Source: CAG-170 sp022779365
Lineage (GTDB): Bacteria > Bacillota > Clostridia > Oscillospirales > Oscillospiraceae
Direction of reading: 5' to 3'
NCBI GenBank assembly: GCA_022779365.1
Contig: JALFSI010000007.1
Location: 1 to 39,557 of the forward strand
DNA: 39,557 nucleotides
Shown: positions 31,649-39,557 of the stretch, piece after piece
Layout of the letters: each line of letters opens with the position of its first letter
Position numbering within the stretch: the first letter of the stretch is position 1
Notes under the pieces: model-generated
Seen by the model: the letters and a program-made list of their open reading frames with translations, nothing else
Told to the model about the DNA's origin: nothing
The model's database searches: none
Translations under genes and position numbers: made by a program

Positions 31649-31960
31649 ATGAAGAACCTTACGAAAGACAGCTTTGAACAGGATGTTCTGAACCAGCCCG
31701 GCGCGGTCGTTGTGGACTTTTGGGCGACATGGTGCGGTCCGTGCCAGATGCTCGCGCCCGTGCTGGAGGAGGTCGCGCGGGAACTGCCGCAGGTGCAGTT
31801 CTGCAAGGTGGACGTGGACGAGGAGCGGGAGCTTGCACTGAGCGCCGGGATCGAGAGCATCCCCACGCTGCTCGTCATCAAAAACGGCAGGGTCGAAAAG
31901 CGGCTGGTCGGCTACCGCGAAAAGGACGCCCTGCGGCGCGAGATCGAGGCGGTTTTATGA
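31649..31960 (+). CDS. trxA: thioredoxin
   Basis: A 103-residue thioredoxin, the small cytoplasmic disulfide reductant. The active site is WCGPC (W28, C29-C32) in VVDFWATWCGPCQMLAPVLEE. The cis-proline segment is GIESIPTLLVIKNG, and the terminal KRLVGYREKDALRREI is standard. AGGAGG lies 9 bp before the ATG. It overlaps the next gene by 4 bp (ATGA). That gene encodes a ferredoxin:thioredoxin reductase-like protein, which suggests this thioredoxin is reduced from ferredoxin rather than NADPH. Confidence 0.96.
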   Translation: MKNLTKDSFEQDVLNQPGAVVVDFWATWCGPCQMLAPVLEEVARELPQVQFCKVDVDEERELALSAGIESIPTLLVIKNGRVEKRLVGYREKDALRREIEAVL

Positions 31961-32154
31961 AGGTCCGTCTGAACGAGGACAAGGCGGTCGTGGCAAAGAT
32001 CAAGGAGGGGCTGGAGCGCACCGGCGGCTACTGCCCGTGCAGGCTGGCGCATACCGAGGAGAATAAATGTATGTGCAAGGAGTTCCGCGACCAGATCAAA
32101 GACCCGGAGTTTGAGGGCTATTGCCACTGCCTGCTGTACTATAAGGAGAAATAA
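31957..32154 (+). CDS. ferredoxin:thioredoxin reductase catalytic-chain-like protein
   Basis: A 65-residue protein with three CxC motifs: CPC (26/28), CMC (38/40) and CHC (56/58). This is the cysteine set of the FTR catalytic beta chain, where four cysteines hold a [4Fe-4S] cluster and two form the redox-active disulfide. The CPCR opening and GYCHCLLYY ending match the family, though the chain is shorter than plant/cyanobacterial FTR-beta (about 110 residues). No variable alpha chain is present. The ATGA overlap with trxA indicates a two-gene ferredoxin-driven thioredoxin system. Confidence 0.85.
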   Translation: MKVRLNEDKAVVAKIKEGLERTGGYCPCRLAHTEENKCMCKEFRDQIKDPEFEGYCHCLLYYKEK

Positions 32155-32591
32155 ACCGCTTTGCGGCGAATCCGCGAAAACCATCAAATTTGCGCAGGGG
32201 AGGGGTACTACCCCTCCCGCGCGGTACGATATTGCAGATTGGAATGTACCAATGCAAACACGCACGCACCCGTAGGGGCGGACGACCCTGTCCGCCCGGC
32301 AGAATGCACCCGCAAAAACGGATGCACCAATGCAAACCCGTAAAACGTTTGTAGGGGTCGATGCCGCGCTCCCTCCGCACGCTGCACATCCGTTTTTTCG
32401 ATACGTTGTGGCAAATTTGTCGTTGCGCAGCGGGCGGACAGAGGCGTCCGCCCCTACAAGACATTGTACGGTGTTGCCGCTCGTTGTGCAGGTTTGGCGG
32501 TGCACCCTGCGCGGGCGGGGCAAGCCCCGCCCCTACGGCACGACCGGCAGCGCGGTGGAAAAAATCGAAATTCTTAAAAAATTCTGAAAAC
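32155..32591. repeat. REP-like palindrome cluster (gene-free)
   Basis: No gene is seen. There are at least five units: 32192-32223 (GGGGAGGGGT/ACCCCTCCC), 32269-32302 (GGGGCGGAC/GTCCGCCC), 32350-32373 (GTAGGGGTCGATGCCGCGCTC, unpaired unit), 32430-32458 (GGGCGGAC/GTCCGCCC) and 32510-32537 (GGGCGGGGC-aa-GCCCCGCCC). The first, with its right flank to about 32272, resembles 23479-23561. Confidence 0.75.
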
Positions 32592-32593
32592 GG

Positions 32594-32621
32594 TTGATTT
32601 TTCTTAGATTTATGGTAAACT
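32594..32621 (+). promoter_or_regulatory. promoter of the SLH surface protein gene
   Basis: -35 TTGATT (32594-32599), a 16-bp spacer and -10 TAAACT (32616-32621), with an AT-rich upstream stretch. Confidence 0.6.
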
Positions 32622-32681
32622 AACGTATAAGCGAAGCTATCCCGAATTTCATATGTTCCAATGAAAGAGAGGTACATAACT

Positions 32682-35681
32682 ATGAAAAAAACGTTAAGCA
32701 GACTGCTTGCCGCAGCCTTGGTTTTGGCAATGGTCTGCGCCATGATCCCGGCAGCGATGGCGGCTACGACCGTCAGCGTCGCTGTAACGTCTGGCGGCAC
32801 GACGCTGGCGATTGGTGCCAGTGCTGTGGCGACGGCTACGGTCGGCGAAGCTACCGGCGATACGACTTGGGCTTCGTCCAACACGGACGTTGCGACTGTA
32901 ACTGCTATCCCCAGCACGAACACAGCCGCAATCGTTGCGAAAAAGGCTGGTACGACCCAGATCACCGCAACGAACAACAGCGTCACGAGTGAAGCTGTTA
33001 CCATTACGGTCAAGTGCAGCAACACCTGCGCTGTCTCTGGCTGCTCCTGCACGGCGGATCACACTTCCGCTGTCTGCGACTGCGCGGCTTGCACGGCTGC
33101 TTCTGAACTGGTGCTTGAAAAGCCGACCAGCCTCGCACTGAGCACGTCGGACAACACCAAGAAGGTCGCAACTCTGGACGCTACGACCCTGTCCGTGAAA
33201 GCGAAGCATGCCTGTGCGTCTGTGGCTGATTCGGCGGTTGCGCTGAAGGAACTCACGATCGCGGCTATCGGCACGGGCGTTGTGACGGTCACAAAGAACA
33301 CGACTGCTCCGGCTTCTGCGGATGCTCCCACCTGGACTGTGACCGCTGTTGCGGCTGGCACGGAGTATCTGAAGGTCACCTATGCAGACTTTGAGAAGAT
33401 CATCCCCGTTACCGTAAACGCTGACCCGGATCTGACTGTCACTGGTCCTGATACCACGATCAAGACCTACACCGTGGGTGACAATGCAACCGCTCTGACT
33501 GTGACCGCTGCCGGTGGCAACGGCACTTACACCTATCAGTGGTACAAAGCCGCTGGTCCGAACATGGGAGGCACGGCGATCACGACCGCTACCACCAACA
33601 CCTACACCCCGAGCACGGCGGCTGAGGATGATAGCTGGTATTACTGCAAGGTCACGTCCAACGGCGTGAGCAAGGATTCTGCCCGCGCACGCATCAAGGT
33701 CGTTGAGCCTGCCTACACCATCACCCTGACCAAGTCCCCGACGGGCACGGTCGAGATCGACGATTCCGTCGCGCTGACCGCGAGGGTCGTGAAGAAGAGC
33801 GACGGCAGCAACGCTACCGGCACGGTCACGTTCTCCGTGAGCGGCTCGGCTGTTAGCCTCAGCGCTTCCTCCGCGGCGCTCACCAACGGCACTGCCGCCA
33901 TCACGGCGTATGCCTCCAAGGCTGGCAGCAGCACCGTCACCGCGACGTACAGCTCCGGCAGCACGAGCTACACCGCAAGCGTCTCCATCACCGTTGCGGA
34001 GGCGACCTCCGGCGACGTGGAGTACTATGTCGATGCCGAAGAGACCGTCGAGCTGGACGAGAGCGATTTCCAGGACTTCTTTGAAAAGACCTACAAGAAC
34101 GGCGAGCTGAGCTATGTGACGTTCTCCACCGGCAGCGCCAAGAACTACGGCACGAGCAGCTACGGCTACCTGTACGAGAGCAGCGACCGGCGCGCCGACA
34201 AGGTCCAGTCCCGTACCAAGTATTACTACAATACCACCAGCAATAACGATCTCAACTCGATCGAGTTCCGCGCCGGCACAAGGTCCACGGCATACACCGT
34301 GACCGTTCCCTTCACCGCTCGCGGCGAGGATAAGAACGGTCGCACCCGCGATCTGTCCGGCACGCTGATGATCCGTGTCAACGATGGCGGCAAGTCCAGC
34401 GGTGACATCACCTACTACGTCTCCTCCGAAGAGACCGTCTCCCTGAGCGAGGACGATTTCCAGAGCTTCTTTGCAGATAAGTTCTCGAACGGCGATCTGG
34501 AATATGTGAAGTTCACCGTCGGCGACGCCACCAACTACGGCACGAGCTCCTACGGCTATCTGTACGAATCCGACGCGGCGAAGGCCTCCAAGGTCTCCGG
34601 CAGCACCAAATTCTACTATGACGCGAGCAGCAAGCAGGACGATCTGGACGCGGTCGTGTTCACCGCGGGCACGAGAACGAATGCCTACACCGTGAAGATC
34701 CCCTTCACCGCCACCGGCAAGTATAGGAATGCGACCCGCAGCGTGGACGGCACGCTCGTGATCGAGGTCAATGACCGCACCAGCGTCACCATCACGACCG
34801 ACGGCGCGACGTTTGATGAGCTCAAGCTCGTCAAGGCGCTCACCCCGAAGAATGTTTCCAGCTCCAAGCTGGACAGCTACTATGTCCAGTTCACCAAGGT
34901 CACCGGCGGCACGCTGTATGACTACTACAAGACCGCGACGAACAACGAGCAGTGGAGCCGCCGCGACCAGTTCTACTTCAACGCAGGCTCCGACCAGTAC
35001 GATCTGGGCGACGTGTTCTTCCTGCCGAAGTCCACGGTCAAGACTGCTGAGCTCAGCTACACCATCTACCGCGAGAGCGGCAGGAACGCCATCGAAGTGG
35101 ACAACGGCAAGATCGTCTTTAAGGTCGAGCAGGCGAAGGTCACCGTCACCTTCAATGACATCCCCGCGAACGTGAAGTCGTGGGCTGGCGATGCCATCGA
35201 GTACATGGCGAAGCAGGGCTACGTCGGCGGCACCGGCAGCAAGACCTTCAGTCCGAACGCCAACATGAGCCGCGCGATGCTCGTCACCGTGCTGTACCGT
35301 ATGGCGGGCGAGCCGAGCGTGTCCGGCATTGCCAACCCGTTCAAGGATGTCGTCAAGGGCACTTACTACTACAACGCGGTCCTGTGGGCATACAATAAGG
35401 GCATTGTCACCGGCAAGGGCGCTGACAAGTTCGCTCCGAACGATAACGTCAGCCGTCAGGAGATCGCTGCGTTCATCTACCGCTACGCCGGCAAGCCCAC
35501 CGCAACGGGCACGCTGACCGGCTTCAGCGACTACGCCAAGGTCTCCGGCTATGCGACGGACGCCATGAAGTGGGCGACCCGCAACGAGATCATCACCGGC
35601 ATCGGCGGCAAGCTCGTCCCGACCGCTGCGGCAACACGCGCGCAGGTCGTAGCGATGCTGTACCGCTACCTCAACGCCTGA
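32682..35681 (+). CDS. S-layer homology (SLH) domain surface protein with Ig-like domains
   Basis: A 999-residue secreted protein. The signal peptide (MKKTLSRLLAAALVLAMVCA, ending near PAAMA, residue 27) precedes a Big_2-like domain. A short Cys-rich insert follows (about residues 112-137, seven Cys). Ig-like segments come next (about 250-435). Two clear copies of a ~125-residue unit start GDVEYYVDAEETVELDESDF (about 444) and GDITYYVSSEETVSLSEDDF (about 574), each with NYGTSSYGYLYES; a more diverged third starts near 702. Three SLH domains (about 824-999; SWAGDAIEYMAKQGYVGG, YYNAVLWAYNKGIVTG, YATDAMKWATRNEIITG) should bind pyruvylated wall polymer. The start follows GAGAGG. The repeat unit's function is unknown. 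Confidence 0.9.
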   Translation: MKKTLSRLLAAALVLAMVCAMIPAAMAATTVSVAVTSGGTTLAIGASAVATATVGEATGDTTWASSNTDVATVTAIPSTNTAAIVAKKAGTTQITATNNSVTSEAVTITVKCSNTCAVSGCSCTADHTSAVCDCAACTAASELVLEKPTSLALSTSDNTKKVATLDATTLSVKAKHACASVADSAVALKELTIAAIGTGVVTVTKNTTAPASADAPTWTVTAVAAGTEYLKVTYADFEKIIPVTVNADPDLTVTGPDTTIKTYTVGDNATALTVTAAGGNGTYTYQWYKAAGPNMGGTAITTATTNTYTPSTAAEDDSWYYCKVTSNGVSKDSARARIKVVEPAYTITLTKSPTGTVEIDDSVALTARVVKKSDGSNATGTVTFSVSGSAVSLSASSAALTNGTAAITAYASKAGSSTVTATYSSGSTSYTASVSITVAEATSGDVEYYVDAEETVELDESDFQDFFEKTYKNGELSYVTFSTGSAKNYGTSSYGYLYESSDRRADKVQSRTKYYYNTTSNNDLNSIEFRAGTRSTAYTVTVPFTARGEDKNGRTRDLSGTLMIRVNDGGKSSGDITYYVSSEETVSLSEDDFQSFFADKFSNGDLEYVKFTVGDATNYGTSSYGYLYESDAAKASKVSGSTKFYYDASSKQDDLDAVVFTAGTRTNAYTVKIPFTATGKYRNATRSVDGTLVIEVNDRTSVTITTDGATFDELKLVKALTPKNVSSSKLDSYYVQFTKVTGGTLYDYYKTATNNEQWSRRDQFYFNAGSDQYDLGDVFFLPKSTVKTAELSYTIYRESGRNAIEVDNGKIVFKVEQAKVTVTFNDIPANVKSWAGDAIEYMAKQGYVGGTGSKTFSPNANMSRAMLVTVLYRMAGEPSVSGIANPFKDVVKGTYYYNAVLWAYNKGIVTGKGADKFAPNDNVSRQEIAAFIYRYAGKPTATGTLTGFSDYAKVSGYATDAMKWATRNEIITGIGGKLVPTAAATRAQVVAMLYRYLNA

Positions 35682-35696
35682 GCAATTTGAAAATCA

Positions 35697-35728
35697 GCCC
35701 GCCGTCCAAAACGGACGGCGGGCGTTTT
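35697..35728 (+). terminator. terminator after the SLH protein gene
   Basis: GCCCGCCGTCC/GGACGGCGGGC (35697-35723) followed by GTTTT. Confidence 0.85.
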
Positions 35729-35741
35729 CTCGGCGCGCCCC

Positions 35742-35770
35742 TTGACGCGGGCGACGCGGGATGGTAAAAT
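35742..35770 (+). promoter_or_regulatory. promoter of tRNA-Leu
   Basis: -35 TTGACG (35742-35747), a 17-bp spacer and -10 TAAAAT (35765-35770), 10 bp before the tRNA. Confidence 0.85.
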
Positions 35771-35780
35771 ACGCGGGTAC

Positions 35781-35866
35781 GCCGGCGTGGTGGAACAGGT
35801 AGACACAGGGGACTTAAAATCCCCCGGCATTGCGCCATACGGGTTCGATTCCCGTCGCCGGTACCA
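35781..35866 (+). tRNA. tRNA-Leu (anticodon UAA)
   Basis: An 86-nt class II tRNA. The acceptor GCCGGCG pairs with CGCCGGT (G1-U72 wobble), discriminator A, with CCA encoded. The D arm has GGTAGA. The anticodon loop CTTAAAA gives anticodon TAA, reading UUA and UUG. The long variable arm (CGGCATTGCGCCAT) and T arm ACGGGTTCGATTCCCGT are typical of tRNA-Leu. Confidence 0.96.
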
Positions 35867-35870
35867 GAAT

Positions 35871-35901
35871 GCGGGACGCTCACCAGAGCGCCCCGCTTTT
35901 T
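35871..35901 (+). terminator. terminator after tRNA-Leu
   Basis: GCGGGACGCTC/GAGCGCCCCGC (one mismatch, loop ACCA) followed by TTTTT. Confidence 0.8.
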
Positions 35902-35962
35902 GATGCCGTGATGCTGAGAGAAGCCGTCGTTCGACCGCCCGGATTTTCCCACATCGTCGTAA

Positions 35963-35990
35963 TGTAGGGGAGGGACTTGCCCCTCCCGCG
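35963..35990. repeat. REP-like palindrome
   Basis: GTAGGGGAGGG-actt-GCCCCTCCC with the usual CGCG right end. Confidence 0.7.
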
Positions 35991-36002
35991 AAACGGCATC
36001 CA

Positions 36003-36128
36003 CCCTTGCCTCCCCCTTTGGGGGAGGTGTCCGAGCGCAGCGAAGGACGGAGAGGGTCAGTAATGACCAGACTGCCAGACCCTCTCAGTCAGCTTCGCTG
36101 ACAGCTCTCCCAAAGGGAGAGCCAAGGG
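36003..36128. mobile_element. 126-bp MITE-like inverted-repeat element
   Basis: The ends CCCTTGCC and GCCAAGGG are near-complementary. Each arm holds two hairpins: CTCCCCC/GGGGGAG plus a GTCC/GGAC hairpin on the left, and GTCAGC/GCTGAC plus CTCTCCC/GGGAGAG on the right. The inner ends GAGAGGGTC and GACCCTCTC are complementary. No ORF is present. A half copy is at 23787-23836. Confidence 0.7.
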
Positions 36129-36173
36129 ACTTCTGCAAACCGACGCTGCCCCAGAAACACGGAGGTGCGCACC

Positions 36174-36200
36174 AGCGGGCGGGGCAAGCCCGCCCCTACG
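36174..36200. repeat. REP-like palindrome
   Basis: AGCGGGCGGGGCAAGCCCGCCCCTACG, a CAAG-loop member of the family. The rest of 36129-36224 shows nothing else recognisable. Confidence 0.7.
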
Positions 36201-36224
36201 TTACGACGAATTGGGGTGGCACAG

Positions 36225-36262
36225 AAAAAATTACCCCCGCCCGCGATTCCCGCGGGCGGGGG
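36225..36262 (-). terminator. terminator of the broken SLH gene
   Basis: CCCCCGCCCGCG/CGCGGGCGGGGG (36234-36262, 5-nt loop) is followed on the minus strand by TAATTTTTT. Confidence 0.85.
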
Positions 36263-36278
36263 GTTGCTGGTTTTTGCT

Positions 36279-39187
36279 TTACTTCAACAGGCTTGCCAGC
36301 CGATAGAGAATGGTTGCCGTTTGGGCGCGGGTGGCGGTGTTTTTGGGGAGGAGGTCGCCGTTTGCGCCCTTCAGAAGTCCTGCGCCGCACGCCCACTGCA
36401 TGGCGGGGAAGGCGTAGTCGGAAATGCTCGTGGCATCATGATAGCTCAGGATGTTCGTGTCCTCGCCGACGCTGACGTCCAGCTTTTTGCACTGCGCGTA
36501 GCGGTAGAGGATCGAGGCGAGCTGCTCACGCGTGATGCGGTCGTTCGGTCCGAACAGCCCGTCGCCGTAGCCGTTCACGATGCCGTGTTCAGCCGCCCAC
36601 GCGACTGCCTTTTCGTAGTAGCTGCCGCGTGCTACGTCGTTAAACGGGTTCGCGGACGCGGCGGGCGAGCCCTCGAGCCGGTAGAGAATGGTGACGAGCT
36701 GGGCGCGGGTGCAGGCGCTGTGCGGGGCGAACAGTCCGCCGCCGACGCCGTCCATGATGCCCTGCTCCGCCGCCCATTCGACGGCGTCAAAGAAGTAATC
36801 GCTGCGCGCCACGTCGCCGAAGCTGCCGTACTGACCGCGCGGGGTGAACTCGGCGCGGATGGTCACGCCGCCGACCGGCATACGGAAGCTGTACTGGTTA
36901 TCGCCCTCGTACTTGACGTCGATCTCGTCGCTGTTTCTGCCCACGACCGTCAGATCGCCCAGCTCATAGCCGTCGTCGGGGCTTGCGGTGATGGTGACGG
37001 TCACACCGGCGGGCGCGGACGGGCGATCCACTTTCAGCTTGCCGTGCTTACCCTGCTCGATGGTGACGGGGTGGGTCTGGCGCGAGTTCGACGGGAGGGC
37101 GGGGAACTCTGCCGTGATGACGCCGCTGCCAGCCGCGTTCGTGCAGACCGCGCCGTCTACCGTAAAGAAATTCTCCGGCACGCCGTCCAGCTTGTAGCCG
37201 TTCTTGGGCGTGAGGGTGACGGTGGCGGTGTACTGCGTCCCGGCGGAAAAGGTCGTGTCGTTCGGCGACTATGTGACCGTGCCGGTGTACTGTTCGGTCT
37301 CCGTGATCGTGGCGACAGGCGTTTCGCCGGTGACCGGCACGGTCACCCCGTGAATATCCGAGATATTCACGATGGTCTCCTGAACAACAAAATCGAGGGA
37401 TACGGGTTCGTTCACTTTGCCGGTGTCGTCGCGGATTCGCAGAACATCAAAGTAGCGACCAACGCGCAGCCCGGCTTTGGGGCGGACGGTGAAGGTCGCG
37501 CTCTCGTTCGGCGCGAGCACCGCCTGACCGTTTGCGCCAAAGGCGCTGCCAAGCGTCATTTCAAAATCGGTGACGGGCGCAAGCGCGGGAGTCTCTAGGG
37601 TCAGGGTCTGGTTGCCCGTGTTTTGGATCGTGACGGTCTTCGCGGCGATCTCATCGTAGCCGTAATCAGCAGTGCCGAAATCAATGTCCTCCGGGGATAC
37701 ACGGATCTCCCACGTCTTTTTGACGCCTTCCGCCGCGATGTGCAGCGCGCCGGTGATCTTTTTGGCGAATACGGTGAGCTCGCCCGTCTCGGCATTGTAG
37801 GTGTAGTCCGTCCCGGCGGTCAGCGCCGTGCCGCCCACGGTGACGGTGATGTCCGCAGGGAGCATATATCGGTCCGCATCCGTCACACTCAACGTGGTCG
37901 TATATGCGTGTCCTTTGCAACGTAGGGTGCGGTGTTGCCGGAGTGGATATTGGACAGCGCATAGGTCACATCATAGGTGGGCGTGGTGTTGTTGAGGACG
38001 ATGGGGTGCACGCCGCCCACATAGTCGGTGCGGTAATCACCGTTGTACTGCTCATTGTAAACGTAAAGAGACCCGTCGGGGATGCTGGACTTTGCGATCT
38101 TGACCGTGCCGCTGCCGTCCGTCACCTTGGCAAGACGACCGTAGTGGGTGAGACCTCTATCGGAAATGTGCCCGGAGATATACTCATTTTCGCCGGTCTG
38201 CGCGCCCACATAGTCGAGGTAGAGATAGTCGCCGCTGGAATATTTGCCCGTGATCTTGAAGCTGCTTTCACGGCTGTCATCCATCAGCGTCAGCTTCCAT
38301 TCGTCCACTGCAAGGCTCGGCACGGCGGTCAGACCGCTGTCCATGCCATCCGCCGATTTGCCGCCCGCGGCTGCGGAGGCGAAGAATATCTTGTTGCGGG
38401 CGGTGTTCAGATACAGCATCGGGCGCGCGCCGGAAGGTGCATCCGGGGTATGCTGCGCATACGCTCCTTCCTCGCTGATCATCCCGGCATATTTATTATC
38501 GCCGTCATCCGCATAGGAACGCAGCCAGTATGACCCTACCTTTGTGTTACCATAGTCATATAGCGCGACCTTTCGCGTTTGACGCGCAGCGGAAAGGCTT
38601 GTGTAATCCGGCGCAAAGCCGTAAGCTGTATTGAACAGGTCCAGCCACGACGGGAAGAAGATATGGTCGCCATTCAGAATGTTTATATATTCCTGATACC
38701 ACGGTCCTGAGGTGACGGTGGTTGGAGTGCCGGGCATCGCTTCACTACGAAAATCTGCGCCGCGGTCGCTCGTTGCCGCGGCTGCGATGCGCGCCCGCTC
38801 CAGATCGGAGAACGCGCCGTTGTAGAACGTGGCATCGCACCATTCCCTTGCCTGGCTGCCTATCCACCGATAGTCAGTGTAGCTCCTGCCGAACTGCACG
38901 ACATCCACGATCTCGTCCGCCATCAGAAGAAAGCCGCCTGTGCCGTCGTAAGTCGGCTCGGGGTATGCCAACACGCGCCACTTGATGGGCTTGCCCTTCC
39001 ACTGCCCAAAGTAGACGTAGTGATAGCCGTCTTCCGGGCTGTAGGTTTTTGCGCCGTTCGCGCTGCCGCTGTTATCCCACAGGGTACTCTGAATTGCGGG
39101 CTGTTCGACTGCCGCATTTGCCGCCATGGGCAGCAGCCCGATGCACAGCACCAGCGCCAGCAGCAGGCTCAAAAATCGCTTTTTCAT
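36279..39187 (-). pseudogene. SLH-domain surface protein gene broken by a frameshift and an amber codon
   Basis: The reading begins at ATG 39187 after GAGGAGG with a signal peptide (KKRFLSLLLALVLCIGLLPMAANA). A DUF6273-like domain follows (YFGQWKGKPIKWRVL, YWLRSYADDGDNKYAG). The frame stops at 37889, but the next frame continues the same protein (TLSVTDADRYMLPADITVTVGG, then an abnormal-spindle/Hydin-like Ig unit). One base is missing near 37905-37913, apparently one G of GACACGGCATAT. A TAG at 37269-37271 then interrupts YTGTVT-stop-SPNDTTFSAGTQYTATV, where tryptophan (TGG) is expected. The frame runs on to three SLH domains ending at 36279. Restored length would be about 969 residues. Real decay or assembly error cannot be told apart here. 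Confidence 0.85.
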
Positions 39188-39220
39188 CGTCATCCTCCTC
39201 AAGTTATTTATCACTTTCAG

Positions 39221-39247
39221 TTTATAGGACGGACGGAAAAATGTCAA
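39221..39247 (-). promoter_or_regulatory. possible promoter of the broken SLH gene
   Basis: Minus-strand -35 TTGACA (39242-39247) and -10 TATAAA (39221-39226) with a short 15-bp spacer. Confidence 0.5.
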
Positions 39248-39284
39248 TCGCCCGAAAGTGTGATACACTATTATAAAATGTGAA

Positions 39285-39319
39285 AAAACGCGGGCTTCCC
39301 GGCTGGAAGCCCGCGTTTT
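39285..39319. terminator. bidirectional hairpin terminator upstream of the SLH gene
   Basis: AAAACGCGGGCTTCC/GGAAGCCCGCGTTTT, 15-bp perfect stem, loop CGGCT. It probably ends a minus-strand gene beyond the right edge. Confidence 0.8.
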
Positions 39320-39346
39320 CAGTCTGTCAAAAAAAGCCTCGCAGAG

Positions 39347-39555
39347 TTTTGCGCCCGCAGGCGCAAAAATGATTCGGATCATTTTCTGCGGCGGCGTGTA
39401 CGTCGCAGAAAATACAATACAGGCTGCAAGTGTGGAATTTGTGTGCCAACGGCACACAAATTATGCGCGCAGCAGACTGCAAGCCCACTCAAACGAAAAC
39501 CCAGCAAAGCGGTTTTCGTTTGAGAGCGTGTCAAAAATACTTTTTTGACACGCTC
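39347..39555. repeat. array of perfect hairpins at the right edge
   Basis: No gene is seen. Successive palindromes of unrelated sequence: 39347-39368 (TTTTGCGCC/GGCGCAAAA), 39368-39383 (AATGAT/ATCATT), 39382-39412 (TTTTCTGCG/CGCAGAAAA), 39436-39462 (AATTTGTGTGCC/GGCACACAAATT), 39488-39524 (CTCAAACGAAAACC/GGTTTTCGTTTGAG) and 39524-39555 (GAGCGTGTCAAAAA/TTTTTGACACGCTC). Confidence 0.75.
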
Positions 39556-39557
39556 AA

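Noticed and set aside
32155..32600. CRISPR array
   Set aside because: The repeats vary in sequence and spacing, are palindromic over their full length, and no cas genes are present.
37260..37280. TAG read as an amino acid (recoding) in the SLH gene
   Set aside because: It is a single site in a gene that also carries a frameshift. Loss of function or sequence error is simpler.
37889..37920. Programmed ribosomal frameshift joining the two SLH gene parts
   Set aside because: No slippery heptamer with downstream structure is evident, and an amber codon follows in the new frame.
1..39557. Prophage, plasmid or defence island
   Set aside because: No integrase, phage structural, replication or restriction genes were found. 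All recognised genes are chromosomal housekeeping or surface genes.

Overview
The window looks like a chromosome segment of a GC-rich gut Clostridia, most likely Oscillospirales/Oscillospiraceae. The evidence is Firmicutes-type gene sets (rpmG-secE-nusG-rplK-rplA-rplJ-rplL, ecfA1-ecfA2-ecfT-truA, a DUF1292 protein, a BofC-C-like small protein, DUF5711, SLH-domain surface proteins), AGGAGG ribosome binding sites, vegetative TTGACA/TATAAT promoters, and many intergenic palindromes of the kind common in gut Clostridia. Taxonomy is inferred from family content only.

Layout. 1-4.95 kb (minus strand): translation and secretion operon rpmG-secE-nusG-rplK-rplA, then rplJ-rplL behind its own promoter and L10-type leader. 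A terminator follows, then a lone Na+-pumping decarboxylase beta subunit (oadB), where rpoB would usually be. 5-6.1 kb (plus): ruvX and a DUF2461 gene. 6.2-9.5 kb (minus): a TauE/SafE-type permease split into two overlapping half genes, a membrane-anchored parvulin foldase, a probable 6S RNA, a DUF1292 protein and a BofC-like protein. 9.7-20.1 kb (plus): class A penicillin-binding protein, an RlmI-like methyltransferase, ECF transporter core, truA, a DUF5711 protein and a ClpE-like unfoldase. 20.2-23.5 kb: RNase P RNA (minus) diverges from murD-ispD-ispF (plus), with a 161-bp inverted-repeat element in the murD leader. 23.5-24.3 kb: a gene-free palindrome mosaic containing a candidate small RNA. 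24.3-29.8 kb: a zinc-ribbon membrane protein, mgtE (minus) with a long leader, an AlaX-like editing protein, nudC and two small membrane proteins. 29.9-32.2 kb: prfC, trxA and a ferredoxin-thioredoxin-reductase-like protein. 32.7-39.2 kb: an intact SLH surface protein, tRNA-Leu(UAA), and a second SLH surface gene broken by a frameshift and an amber codon.

The most interesting signal is the mgtE leader (26685-26828, minus). A 29-codon ORF with a good ribosome binding site lies inside it. Its codons 3-6 can pair with a downstream segment that would otherwise fold onto the mgtE Shine-Dalgarno sequence in a 9-bp hairpin. These are two mutually exclusive structures governed by leader translation, with no recognisable M-box. 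Other points of note are an AUG-UAG start-stop element with its own Shine-Dalgarno upstream of prfC (release factor 3), a two-site L1-like motif before rplK and rplA, a promoter-to-terminator orphan RNA at 23.96-24.18 kb, the split permease, and about a dozen related short palindromes confined to intergenic DNA.
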